Origin: Undibacterium_A arcticum
GTDB taxonomy: Bacteria; Pseudomonadota; Gammaproteobacteria; Burkholderiales; Burkholderiaceae_D
Reading direction: 5' to 3' (one strand)
Length of the DNA: 64,000 bases
Assembly (NCBI RefSeq): GCF_042660705.1
Contig: NZ_JBHSUQ010000001.1
Shown: in pieces, positions 56,347 to 64,000 of the stretch
How the letters are laid out: every line of letters begins with the position of its first letter
Numbering within the stretch: position 1 is the stretch's first letter
The notes under the pieces: model-generated
The model's input: only the letters and a program-made list of their open reading frames with translations
What the model was told of the DNA's origin: nothing
The model's database searches: none
Translations under genes and position numbers: made by a program

Positions 56347-57798
56347 TTAATCCACGTCCTTATTCATTTCCTGTCGCACCCGCTGGCCAAAGGCAAGTGT
56401 CGCGGCGATCAATGCATCGATATCCATGAAACCGGTTCGGTGATTCACGATCGCAGCGCGAATTGCAATCGCGTCATTGACGATCGTGGTCGACGGCGCC
56501 GCGATTCCTGATTCCTGCAATGCCACGGCAATGCGCCGATTCAGCTCATCAGCGTAATCGCCGCGAAATCGGAAGCAAACGATGTTGAGCGATACGGGTG
56601 CCAGCAGTTCAAGCTGCGGCTCCTGCTCGATGCATCGTTTCAGATACTGGGCTACCGCGCAGGTGTGCGCAATCATCTCACCCAGCCTGCGCACCCCGTA
56701 GACCTGGAGTGTTACCCACGTTTTCAGGGCCCGGAAACCGCGCGACAGGTCGGGACCAAGGTCGCATGGCCACGGCGAGCCTGCCGCCAAACCGCGTGTT
56801 TCGCGTCGCAAATAGGCCGCAGGGAAATCGAACGTGCTCTGATGCGCCGCCCCGTCGCGCACCAGGATGAAGCCGGCGTCGTAAGGCACTTGTCCCCACT
56901 TGTGGAAGTCGAACGCGATCGAGTCGGCACGCTCGATCCCCGCCAGTCGCGGCGCAAGTTCGGGCGAGAGTATGGCAAGCGCCCCGTAGGCGCCATCGAC
57001 ATGAAACCACAGTCCCTCCGACTGCGCGATATCGGCCAGCGCGCTCAAGTCATCAACCGCGCCGATGTCGACTGTCCCGGCGGTCCCGGCCAAAAAGAAA
57101 GGCGTCAGTCCCTCCGCGCGATCGCGCTCAACGGCGGACCTGAGCGCGGCGAGATCCATCTGTCCCGCGCTATCGACGCCGATGACTCTCAGCGCTTCGC
57201 GACCCAGGCCGGCCATGTCGATCGCCTTGGCAATGCACAGATGCGCCGCGCTCGAGGTATATCCGACCAACTTTTCCTCCACGTTGGCAAGGCCGGTCTG
57301 CCGCACACCGATCCCGAGTCTTGCGGTGCGGGCGACCAGAATGGCGATCAGGTTAGCGACCGATGTTCCAGTCACCAGTAGACCGCTAGCGCCTTCCGGA
57401 AAACCGAAGATATCTCGGACCCATCGCACCAGCTGACGCTCTATTTCGATCGGGATCTGATCGCGCCCGCCAAGATTGGTATTTAGGCCTGCTGCCAGCA
57501 TCTCCGCCAGCATCCCGACAGGGGTGCCGCCACCGTTGACCCAACCCATGAATCCGGGATGCGCGTTGCCGGCGGAATACGGCAATATGTCACGCATGAA
57601 CCGGTCATGAACCATCGCCAGATCGGTCGGGTCCAGCGGCAAGGGTTCCCGAAAGGTGTCACGAATAGCTTGAGGAATCGGCTGCCAGACCGGGCGTTCG
57701 CGAATATGCTGCGTATAGTCCAGCATATCGTCCAACATGCGGTGCGCCTGCCTGCGAAAAGCATCCCAGTCGAATGGATCTAATGTTTCTGCTGACAT
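56347..57798 (-). CDS. PLP-dependent amino acid decarboxylase (group II, aromatic-L-amino-acid decarboxylase type)
   Basis: Cytosolic enzyme of 483 residues. ATG at 57798 has AGGAG eight bases upstream. Seen: HPGFMGWVNGGGTPVGMLAEMLAAGLN, GFPEGASGLLVTGTSVANLIAILVART, FFLAGTAGTVDIGAVDDL, WFHVDGAYGALAIL (cofactor Asp and Ala) and the PLP lysine in AFDFHKWGQVPYDAGFI. The pattern is that of aromatic amino acid/2,4-diaminobutyrate decarboxylases; the substrate cannot be decided. Standalone gene. Intact. Confidence 0.9.
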   Translation of the reverse strand: MSAETLDPFDWDAFRRQAHRMLDDMLDYTQHIRERPVWQPIPQAIRDTFREPLPLDPTDLAMVHDRFMRDILPYSAGNAHPGFMGWVNGGGTPVGMLAEMLAAGLNTNLGGRDQIPIEIERQLVRWVRDIFGFPEGASGLLVTGTSVANLIAILVARTARLGIGVRQTGLANVEEKLVGYTSSAAHLCIAKAIDMAGLGREALRVIGVDSAGQMDLAALRSAVERDRAEGLTPFFLAGTAGTVDIGAVDDLSALADIAQSEGLWFHVDGAYGALAILSPELAPRLAGIERADSIAFDFHKWGQVPYDAGFILVRDGAAHQSTFDFPAAYLRRETRGLAAGSPWPCDLGPDLSRGFRALKTWVTLQVYGVRRLGEMIAHTCAVAQYLKRCIEQEPQLELLAPVSLNIVCFRFRGDYADELNRRIAVALQESGIAAPSTTIVNDAIAIRAAIVNHRTGFMDIDALIAATLAFGQRVRQEMNKDVD

Positions 57799-58020
57799 TT
57801 TCCGGCTCCTCTTTCCAGTGGCTGACTTCGCCGTATCGCTGCCTGTTGTTCGCGCCTGCCGTGCGAGGACAGCGCGCTCTTCGTCGCATTTCCCGTGCGC
57901 GGACCAACGCCTCCTGCCCGCCGTGTTCAAAGCCGTCGGCATAGTATAGATCGCTGGCATTTTTAGCGAGAGCTTTGCCCGGTAAAACTTGCCATGACTG
58001 AGATGGGCGAGCTCCTTGAC

Positions 58021-58122
58021 TTATGCAGTACGGAAGTAGTGGCAGGCGATGGCGCCAGCCACCTTGCGATAGCTGGCCTTGACGTGGGAAATATCAAGGT
58101 CGGTGTATTCGAGGATCTTCAT
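58021..58122 (-). pseudogene. Short fragment resembling the N-terminus of a UvrD-like helicase protein
   Basis: ATG at 58122: the 33-residue reading contains MKILEYTDLDISHVKASYRK, which I associate with the start of a family of UvrD-like helicase-domain proteins, and then stops at RTA. Nothing of the helicase core is present. It is probably a relic next to the IS element; chance similarity cannot be excluded. Confidence 0.3.
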
Positions 58123-58240
58123 CGGAAGCCGTGGTGCGGCCGCACCAAGTGTGTGGGATGGCCGGGCAGGGCATAGATCCGAAATTGGAATATAGCAAGG
58201 CAGCCGTCCCGTCGTTGGCATCAACCACCAGTCCAACTAG

Positions 58241-59177
58241 GGCCTGTTGACATTCACCACGCGGGCTGCTGTACGCCAAATGCCCAGTCCTGTGTACTCG
58301 GCTAACACAGCCTACGGTTGACATTTACTTCAGCCAAAGTAGCGATGCAACGAGTGCGACAAACGAGCCGAATCGCGAGGCAAGTTTGTCGTAGCGTGTT
58401 GCCACTCTTCTGAACTGTTTCAGTTGAGCGAACCGTTCAATCAAATTACGATTGCGATACTGGTGTCGGTCAAATTTTCGCTGTTCTTTTCGATTCTTTC
58501 GCGGCGGGATAATGGCCTTGGCATTTTTGCTCGCAATACAAGCGAGCAGCGCATCGGCATCGTAGGCTTTGTCGGCCAGGAATGCAGCAGCGTCTATCTC
58601 CACTATCAACGCTTGCGCCTGCGTTATGTCATTGACCTGCCCGCCAGTAAGAATGAAACGCGCCAATTGTCCAAGCCCCTCAACGCATGCATGAATTTTG
58701 GTGCTCAGTCCTCCCTTAGAACGTCCGAGAGCCTGCTCCCCTTTTTTTTTTAGCAGCGCCAGCGGCGTGCTGGTGGGCTCGCACGATCGTACTATCGAGA
58801 AACACTTCCTCAAAATCCGCATCTTCCCGCAACACCGCAAAAACGTTCTGCCATACATCCTTGTCCGACCACCGCGCAAAGCGTACGTACACACTATTCC
58901 ATGGACCAAATTCACCGGGCAAATCGCGCCACGGGCCACCTGTCCGTGCTATCCACAGCACCGCCTCAACAAATAAGCGATTGTCCGCACCGTGCCGACC
59001 AGGGTCGCCTACCTTGCCCTGTAAGAACCCCTCAATACGCTCCCATTGATCGTCCCGCAACATCATTCGTGCCATCCTGTCAGCGCCCAAAAGCCAGAAT
59101 GTAAACACGAATCACGAAAAGTTAACAGCCCTGAAATCACTTTTCTTTGGGTCACATCTTTTGAATGTCAACACGCC
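58241..59177. mobile_element. Complete IS5-family (IS427-type) insertion sequence with target duplication
   Basis: 937 bp bounded by inverted repeats GGCCTGTTGACATTCA (left) and, reading inward from the right end, GGCGTGTTGACATTCA: 15 of 16 bases match. Both ends are flanked by CTAG (58237-58240 and 59178-59181), the short duplication typical of IS427-type elements. The transposase is on the minus strand as two overlapping frames. The element looks intact and therefore recent. Confidence 0.93.
58325..59075 (-). CDS. IS5-family transposase in two overlapping frames (programmed frameshift)
   Basis: First frame from ATG 59075: MLRDDQWERIEGFLQGKVGDPGRHG, WIARTGGPWRDLPGEFGPWNSVYVRFARW, VFLDSTIVRAHQHAAGA (first catalytic Asp). 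Second frame: GRSKGGLSTKIHACVEGLG, ADKAYDADALLACI (second Asp), and IPPRKNRKEQRKFD...RNLIERFAQLKQFRRVATRYDK with the catalytic Glu region. The frames meet at a run of ten A (minus strand, near 58740-58750), the classical slippery site for IS427-type ribosomal frameshifting, so the break is expected and not an error. Confidence 0.9.
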
Positions 59178-59211
59178 CTAGAGACGCAAACTTATTTTTT
59201 TAAATATACCG

Positions 59212-59490
59212 CTATTTTTCTGCGGGTCGTTCAGTTTTGACGTGTGAATCGGTGGATCCCGAGTGAGGATTGGGATCGACCGCACGCGCAGGGACAACGG
59301 TTGAAATCGCGTGTTTATAAACCATTTGCGTCACGTTGCTTTTGAGTAAGACAACATATTGATCAAAGTGTTCGATCTGGCCTTGCAATTTGATTCCGTT
59401 GACAAGAAACATCGAAACGGGAATTTGAGCTTTTCGTAAAGCGTCCAGAAAGGGGTCTTGCAACGACTGCCCTTTAACACTACTACTCAT
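59212..59490 (-). CDS. hfq: Hfq-like RNA chaperone, stand-alone copy
   Basis: A 92-residue Sm-like protein that binds small RNAs and mRNAs as a hexamer. ATG at 59490 with GGGAG upstream. Nearly full match to Hfq: KGQSLQDPFLDALRKAQIPVSMFLVNGIKLQGQIEHFDQYVVLLKSN (Sm1) and TQMVYKHAISTVVPARAV (Sm2, with the YKH motif), and a short Asp/Pro/Ser tail. Differences from the usual housekeeping Hfq (IPVSMFLV, EHFDQYV, SNVTQM) and the location, not beside miaA/hflX, suggest a second paralogue. It lies 35 bases beside an IS element. Confidence 0.9.
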   Translation of the reverse strand: MSSSVKGQSLQDPFLDALRKAQIPVSMFLVNGIKLQGQIEHFDQYVVLLKSNVTQMVYKHAISTVVPARAVDPNPHSGSTDSHVKTERPAEK

Positions 59491-59533
59491 CGCAGCTCCC
59501 AATTTGTTATGGATAAATTTCGCAGTCTACTCC

Positions 59534-59745
59534 ATGACACATTCCGACGCACCCGACAATTCGCTGCAACCGGATTATGCCGGCATCCGGCCCAAGCTAA
59601 GCGGGCCGGGGGAGCGGCGCAGGATTTCCGCATCGATGCCTCGGTGCATGGCGTGGCGCGCCTGGTGAACCTGTTCGGCATCGAGTCGCCGGGCCTGACG
59701 TCCGCTCTCGCGATTGCCGACTACGTGCGCCACCGGCTGATGTGA
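59534..59745 (+). pseudogene. 3' remnant of an LhgO-type FAD-dependent oxidoreductase
   Basis: The readings DNSLQPDYAGIRPKLSGPGE and, after one missing base, AQDFRIDASVHGVARLVNLFGIESPGLTSALAIADYV match the conserved C-terminus of L-2-hydroxyglutarate oxidase-type flavoproteins. Only about 68 of some 370 residues remain; the rest has been lost. The frame break near 59612 is one C short. Confidence 0.75.
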
Positions 59746-59765
59746 ATCCGGTGGCAACCCGCCTT

Positions 59766-60101
59766 CTAGGACAACCTGGCTAAAGAAAGCACGCGTGCGA
59801 GCAGGGCGAAGAACGGGTATGCAGCCGGATCGATGGTCTGCGCGTGCGGTTGGTGGCACAAGACTTCCGCAGGTCCATGCGCATCTACCGTGATCCATCC
59901 GCGGTCTTGCACGACGTAGAATTCACCTTCGCGCAGCATCGTGCTGCGGCGTAGGAACTGGTCGCCCGACCAGAGCGGTGCTTCGGCGACCGATATCGAT
60001 CCCTCGGTGGCGAGAATGCCGGTGCCGGCATCGGCATGCAGGCGTAGCGCCTGGCCGGTTGTCAGGCGGGTCCGTGCAGGGAGGGAGGTTGGTGTGCGCA
60101 T
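59766..60101 (-). CDS. Small protein, possibly DUF2917 type
   Basis: A 111-residue protein without signal peptide. ATG at 60101 with AGGATGAGACC upstream. Seen: LTTGQALRLHADAGTGILATEGSISVAEAPLW, then LREGEFYVVQDRGWITVDAHGPAEVLCHQ, a beta-rich pattern resembling DUF2917 (short cupin-like) proteins. It is divergent from the MocR-type regulator, 173 bases away, and might be under its control. Assignment is tentative. Confidence 0.6.
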   Translation of the reverse strand: MRTPTSLPARTRLTTGQALRLHADAGTGILATEGSISVAEAPLWSGDQFLRRSTMLREGEFYVVQDRGWITVDAHGPAEVLCHQPHAQTIDPAAYPFFALLARVLSLARLS

Positions 60102-60274
60102 GGTCTCATCCTGTTCAAGTCGTATGACCTCATGTTAGCCATCGCTCGCATCGCGCAACAGGGACAGAAAACGCTATTCTGAATCGAAGCAGTTCGCGTT
60201 GTTCACATCTGTTATCGTTCGGTTTCGATGAATCTGTATCTGTTCAGGCCCATATAGACGAAGGATCATTAAGC

Positions 60275-61717
60275 ATGGACGCGCAACCGCTTTATCGTCG
60301 CTGGGCAGACCACTACCTTCGCGCAATCAAGGCCGGCTCATTGAGCCAAGGCGACCGCATGCCGTCGGTACGCGGCTTGATGCGCCTGCATGGCGTCAGC
60401 CTGTCAACGGCGATCCAGGTGTGTCGTCAGCTCGAAAGCGAGGGCTGGCTGGAGGCGCGCCCGCGTACCGGCTATTTCGTGCGCCAACCGCGCCGCCTGC
60501 CGATCGCGCCGGTGGATGAGCCCAATGTTTCCGCACTGCCCGATCCCGCGCAATACGTCGGCATCCACGCGCGCGTTTCGACCTTCATCGCGAAGGGGCG
60601 CCAGTACCCGATCACCACCAACCTGGCAGCCGCACGTGGCGCGCCCGAACTGTATCCGGAAGAAAAGCTGAAAAACGCCGCGCTGCGCATTTTGCGCCGC
60701 GATTCGCGTTTGTTGGTTCGTGCGCCCAGCCACAGTGGCAGCACCGCCTTCAGGACCGTTCTGGCCATGCGCGCGGTATCGATCGGCCTGGCGATCGGGC
60801 CGGAGGATGTGCTGGTCACGCACGGCGCTACAGAAGCGCTCAACCTGGCGTTGCGCGCGGTGGCGCAACCGGGCGACACCATCGCGGTCGAATCGCCGAC
60901 CTTCTACGGCCTGCTGCAGATACTGGAAAGCCTCAGCCTGCGCGCGCTCGAAATCCCGACCAGCCCGCAGACCGGCATCTCGATCGAAGCGCTCGAACTC
61001 GCGGTGCAGACCTACGACAATATCAAGGCTGTCGTCGTGGTGCCACATCTGCAGAATCCGCTTGGCAGCATCATGCCGGATGCGCACAAGATGCGCCTGG
61101 CGCAATTGTGCGAAGAACGCGGCATTCCTCTAATCGAGGACGATACCTATGGCGATCTGGCCGAGAGCAAAATACCGCTCACCGCAATCAAAGCCTGGGA
61201 CCGCAGCGGCAACGTCATTTACTGCGCATCCCTGCACAAGGTGCTCGCGCCCGGCATGCGCTTGGGCTGGATGACCGCTGGACGCTTGCAGGCCAGGGTG
61301 GAAATGCTGAAATTCGCACAGACGCGGCAGAACGAGGAATGGTCGCAAATCACTGCCGCGGAATTCATGGGATTGAGCGCCTATGACCGCCATCTGCGAC
61401 GCTTGCGGAGCCTTTTGCGCACACAGCGCGAGCGTACGGCGGAAGCGATCGCCACTTATTTCCCGCCGGGCGTGCGCCTGTCGCGGCCGGAGGGTGGCGT
61501 CACGCTCTGGATCGAACTGCCGAACAAGCTGTCGTCGGAAAAGCTGTTCGATGCCGCCCTGCAGGAAGGCATCCTGATCGCGCCCGGCTCGATGTTTTCC
61601 AATTCCAACCGTTTCGAACATTTCTGCCGCATCAATTGCGGTCTGCCCTATTCAAAGGACCTCGATCACGCGCTGCTGCGTCTGGGCCAGACGGTCGCGC
61701 AGTGTTTGAGGACGTAA
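60275..61717 (+). CDS. MocR/GntR-type regulator with aminotransferase domain
   Basis: Regulator of 480 residues. ATG at 60275 with AAGGA upstream. Residues 5-75 form a GntR winged helix (LSQGDRMPSVRGLMRLHGVSLSTAIQVCRQLESEGWLEARPRTGYFV); residues 110-475 a class I aminotransferase fold: VLVTHGATEALNLAL, AVESPTFYGLLQIL, VVVVPHLQNPLGSIM, LIEDDTYGDLAESK, PLP lysine in YCASLHKVLAPGMRLGWMTAG. Members use PLP or an amino acid as signal. It stands directly before an aminotransferase gene and divergent from the small gene at 59766, the likely targets. Confidence 0.92.
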   Translation: MDAQPLYRRWADHYLRAIKAGSLSQGDRMPSVRGLMRLHGVSLSTAIQVCRQLESEGWLEARPRTGYFVRQPRRLPIAPVDEPNVSALPDPAQYVGIHARVSTFIAKGRQYPITTNLAAARGAPELYPEEKLKNAALRILRRDSRLLVRAPSHSGSTAFRTVLAMRAVSIGLAIGPEDVLVTHGATEALNLALRAVAQPGDTIAVESPTFYGLLQILESLSLRALEIPTSPQTGISIEALELAVQTYDNIKAVVVVPHLQNPLGSIMPDAHKMRLAQLCEERGIPLIEDDTYGDLAESKIPLTAIKAWDRSGNVIYCASLHKVLAPGMRLGWMTAGRLQARVEMLKFAQTRQNEEWSQITAAEFMGLSAYDRHLRRLRSLLRTQRERTAEAIATYFPPGVRLSRPEGGVTLWIELPNKLSSEKLFDAALQEGILIAPGSMFSNSNRFEHFCRINCGLPYSKDLDHALLRLGQTVAQCLRT

Positions 61718-61737
61718 TCCCGTTCAGTTTCGCCACT

Positions 61738-61773
61738 ATCGCCACCACTATCGCCACCACTATCGCCACCACT
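61738..61773. repeat. Three tandem copies of a 12-bp unit
   Basis: ATCGCCACCACT is repeated three times, preceded by a partial copy (CGCCACT), in the 90-base gap between the regulator and the aminotransferase gene. It may influence spacing of the promoter or ribosome binding; copy number could vary. Confidence 0.9.
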
Positions 61774-61807
61774 GGCCTATCCAATCTACGTTACAAGGCA
61801 ATCAGTA

Positions 61808-63025
61808 ATGAACCCATCGGAAGTACAAGCGCAATACCAGGCCTTCAAACAACTCGGACTCAAGCTCGACATGTCGCGCGGAAAACCGGCGCCGGAACAG
61901 CTCGATTTGTCCAACACGCTGCTGCAGCAACTCGGCGACTATAAGGCGGCCGACGGCACCGACACCCGCAACTATGGCATCGCCAGCGGTCTGCCGGAAG
62001 CGCGCGCGCTGTTTGGCAGCCTGCTCGACGTGCCGGCCGCGCAGGTCGTTGTGGACGGCAGCGCCAGCTTGGCACTGATGCACGACACGGTGGTGTTCGG
62101 CCTGTTGTACGGCATGCCGGACCATGCGCCGTGGAGCGCGCAACAGCCAGTGACTTTCCTGTGTCCGGTGCCGGGCTACGACCGCCATTTCTCGATTTGC
62201 GAATCGCTCGGCATCAGGATGCTCAACGTGCCGTTGACCGAGGCCGGCCCGGACATGGACGTCGTCGAAAAACTAGTCGCGAGCGACGCCAGCATCAAGG
62301 GCATGTGGTGTGTGCCGAAGTACAGCAACCCGTCCGGTGCCGTGTATTCGGACGAGGTGGTGCGCCGTCTGGCGGCAATGAAAACCGCCGGGTCGGATTT
62401 CCGTCTGCTGTGGGATGATGCGTACCGCCTGCATCATCTGAGCGATAAAAAGATCGCGGTCGCCAATGTGCTCGACGAATGTGCGAAGGCCGGAAACCCA
62501 GACCGCGCCATTGTGTTTGCGTCAACCTCCAAAATTACGCTGGCTGGCGCCGGCTTGGCGGCGCTTGCTTCGTCGCCGGCCAACATCGCATGGTGGCAGA
62601 GTCGTACTAAGGTGCGCAGTATTGGTCCGGACAAAATCAACCAGTTGCGCCATGTGCGATTTCTAAAAAATCGTGCCAACATTGAAGTGCTGATGGAACG
62701 TCATCGCCAACTGCTCAAGCCGAAGTTCGATGCGGTGCTCGCCCAATTCGAGACCTACCTGACCAATATAGATGGCGTGAACTGGACCCGGCCACAAGGT
62801 GGATACTTCATCGACCTGGTCACACCGCCGGGCGCCGCAAAATGCACCATCGCACTCGCGAAGGAAGCTGGCATCACGTTGACACCGGCCGGCGCTGCCT
62901 TTCCTTACGGCAAGGATCCAGCCGACCGGCATATCCGTATTGCGCCCAGCTTTCCATCGCTTGATGAAATCACGCAGGCAGCTCAGGGTATTGCGCTGGC
63001 GTTACGGGTTGCGATTGCTAGATGA
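61808..63025 (+). CDS. Class I aminotransferase (type Ic aspartate aminotransferase-like, MocR-associated)
   Basis: PLP enzyme of 405 residues. ATG at 61808 with AAGG upstream. Seen: DMSRGKPAPEQLDLSN and RNYGIASGLPEARALFGSLL at the N-terminus, CPVPGYDRHFSICESLGI, WCVPKYSNPSGAVYSDEVV, LLWDDAYRLHHL (cofactor Asp, Tyr), PLP lysine in VFASTSKITLAGAGLAAL, and IRIAPSFPSLDEI with the carboxylate-binding Arg. The pattern agrees with the Aminotran_MocR family; aspartate or a similar dicarboxylic amino acid is the probable substrate. Same direction as the MocR-type regulator upstream. Confidence 0.9.
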   Translation: MNPSEVQAQYQAFKQLGLKLDMSRGKPAPEQLDLSNTLLQQLGDYKAADGTDTRNYGIASGLPEARALFGSLLDVPAAQVVVDGSASLALMHDTVVFGLLYGMPDHAPWSAQQPVTFLCPVPGYDRHFSICESLGIRMLNVPLTEAGPDMDVVEKLVASDASIKGMWCVPKYSNPSGAVYSDEVVRRLAAMKTAGSDFRLLWDDAYRLHHLSDKKIAVANVLDECAKAGNPDRAIVFASTSKITLAGAGLAALASSPANIAWWQSRTKVRSIGPDKINQLRHVRFLKNRANIEVLMERHRQLLKPKFDAVLAQFETYLTNIDGVNWTRPQGGYFIDLVTPPGAAKCTIALAKEAGITLTPAGAAFPYGKDPADRHIRIAPSFPSLDEITQAAQGIALALRVAIAR

Positions 63026-63116
63026 CATTCAACGAATGCTGCTTTCGCAAAGGACGGTTTGATCACGTTCATCGGAAGATGCTTGCTTCGCCATGTATTG
63101 CCTAGAAAGGAAAAAA

Positions 63117-63680
63117 ATGAAGCCGCTCCCGGTAGACGCCGCGCTGATCGTGATCGATGTCCAGCAAGCATTTAACGACCCCAGCTGGGGCCAGCGCAAC
63201 AATCCCTCGGCGGAGGCGAATATCGCCACCCTGATCGGCGCGTGGCGGCACACGCGGCGCCCCGTGTTTCACATCCAGCACCGCTCGCGCCGGCCGGACA
63301 GCCTGTTTCATCCGGATCGGCCCGGCAGCGAGGTCAAGCCCGAGGCGCAGCCGCTGGCCGGCGAGCCGGTGATTTTCAAGGACGTGAACAGCGCCTTCAT
63401 CGGCACCGATCTCGAGCAACGCCTGCGCGGTGCAGGCATCGGCACGCTGGTGATTGTCGGCATCACGACCGACCATTGCGTATCGACCACCACGCGCATG
63501 GCCGGCAATTTCGGCTTCGACACTTATATCGTGTCGGACGCCACCGCCACCTTCGAGCGCCAGGGGCCGGGCGGCCGCCACTACAGCGCCGATCAAATGC
63601 ACGACACGGCGCTGGCCAGTTTGCACGGCGAGTTCGCCACCGTCGTGCGTAGTTCGGATCTACTCGACGCGATCGCGTAG
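63117..63680 (+). CDS. Isochorismatase-type cysteine hydrolase
   Basis: Cytosolic hydrolase of 187 residues. ATG at 63117 with AGAAAGG upstream, preferred over an earlier reading at 63093. Catalytic triad: Asp in IVIDVQQAFNDP, Lys in IFKDVNSAFIGT, Cys in TTDHCVSTTTRMAGN. Members hydrolyse isochorismate, nicotinamide or N-carbamoyl compounds; the substrate here is open. It follows the aminotransferase by 91 bases and may share its transcript. Confidence 0.88.
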   Translation: MKPLPVDAALIVIDVQQAFNDPSWGQRNNPSAEANIATLIGAWRHTRRPVFHIQHRSRRPDSLFHPDRPGSEVKPEAQPLAGEPVIFKDVNSAFIGTDLEQRLRGAGIGTLVIVGITTDHCVSTTTRMAGNFGFDTYIVSDATATFERQGPGGRHYSADQMHDTALASLHGEFATVVRSSDLLDAIA

Positions 63681-63868
63681 TACGGTTCCTCCAGCAGCGT
63701 GCCGATCGCGGCGCCCACGGCCAGGTCGCTGAGCTGGCCCAGATGAGGCAAGCGCTGCAGACCCTGCGCAGGGCGTCCAGCTGGATTGGCGCGGGCGGGT
63801 TGAACCGTTGGCTCACCGCAGTGCGGGCCCTACGGTCGGGTGCGCCGCCTGCAAACAGTTTTGGAAAA

Positions 63869-64000
63869 TTATGCTGCGCTGTGCGCCGCTTCGGCCAGGA
63901 TCCAGTCGCGCACGATCCCCGCGTGGCGGCTGACGGGGCCGCTGCGCGCGATCAGCCAGTAGGCATAGTCGACCGTGGTGCGCGCGCGGCCGGTGGCGAG
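63869..64000 (-). CDS. LysR-family regulator, C-terminal end only
   Basis: The last 43 codons of a minus-strand gene that continues beyond the window: GRARTTVDYAYWLIARSGPVSRH, then AGIVRDWILAEAAHS, typical of the C-terminal effector-domain end of GcvA-like LysR regulators (Y-W-L-x ... F/V-R-D-W-L/I-x-x-E). The DNA-binding part and effector site lie outside. The 188 bases between its stop and the hydrolase hold a minus-strand reading LGQLSDLAVGAAIGTLLEEP, possibly decayed coding DNA, that I cannot assign. Confidence 0.7.
   Translation of the reverse strand, partial: LATGRARTTVDYAYWLIARSGPVSRHAGIVRDWILAEAAHSAA

Noticed and set aside
58325..59075. Transposase frame break as a sequencing error
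   Set aside because: The two frames meet at an A10 slippery run, the known programmed frameshift of IS427-type elements, and the element is otherwise intact.
61738..61773. Tandem 12-bp repeat as a CRISPR array or as part of a coding region
   Set aside because: No spacers; it lies between the regulator stop and the aminotransferase start.

Overview
The window looks like chromosomal DNA of a betaproteobacterium of the order Burkholderiales, most like the family Oxalobacteraceae (Herminiimonas/Collimonas/Janthinobacterium relatives). This rests on the protein sequences: a complete Box (benzoyl-CoA epoxidation) benzoate pathway with BoxR, the DUF485-ActP/acetate sensor/Acs neighbourhood, MocR-type regulators and many small envelope-stress proteins typical of that family. 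It is an inference from remembered protein families, not from a database search.

Layout. 1-3875: 5' part of a cyclic beta-1,2-glucan synthetase (minus strand). 4384-13085: a run of small exported or membrane stress proteins (collagen-like lipoprotein, CX8C-repeat protein, CsbD, ice-binding-like lipoprotein, OmpA-family protein, Lmo0937-type, YXWGXW protein, BON lipoprotein) ending in a Crp/Fnr-family regulator. 13225-16737: a hybrid histidine kinase and a PAS response regulator. 16937-26335 (minus): livFGMHK transporter, alpha/beta hydrolase, benzoate-CoA ligase, boxD and a DUF4863 protein. 26550-38409 (plus): boxR, boxC, boxB, boxA, two enoyl-CoA hydratase-type enzymes, a 3-hydroxyacyl-CoA dehydrogenase, a MaoC-like protein and a thiolase. 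Together these can import an aromatic acid, activate it to benzoyl-CoA, epoxidise it, cleave the ring hydrolytically and beta-oxidise the product to succinyl-CoA and acetyl-CoA. 38810-41669: more small stress or unknown genes, including a translationally coupled pair. 41945-42417: insertion sequence remnants. 42676-54072: acetate module (DUF485, actP, a symporter-type histidine kinase, receiver, exonuclease, DUF294 protein, acs). 54174-64000: a mosaic of gene fragments, one complete IS5-type element with target duplication, an extra hfq, a PLP decarboxylase, a MocR regulator with an aminotransferase, an isochorismatase-type hydrolase and the 3' end of a LysR gene.

Two things stand out. First, a palindrome of the form TGTGC-N6-GCACA (the spacing of Crp/Fnr sites) recurs in at least eight intergenic regions, almost always 160-240 bp upstream of a small stress or envelope gene, and one copy precedes the Crp/Fnr-family gene itself: a candidate stress regulon. 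Second, near-identical TGCA(C/G)TATATTGC sites overlap the predicted promoters of both arms of the box cluster (candidate BoxR operators), and a 35-bp imperfect hairpin sits between boxC and boxB.

Caution: at least 21 single-base indels, mostly in short homopolymers, break otherwise conserved genes between 1 and 51 kb. Their number and type point to sequencing or assembly error rather than real pseudogenes, so I annotate those genes over their full length and state where the frame breaks.
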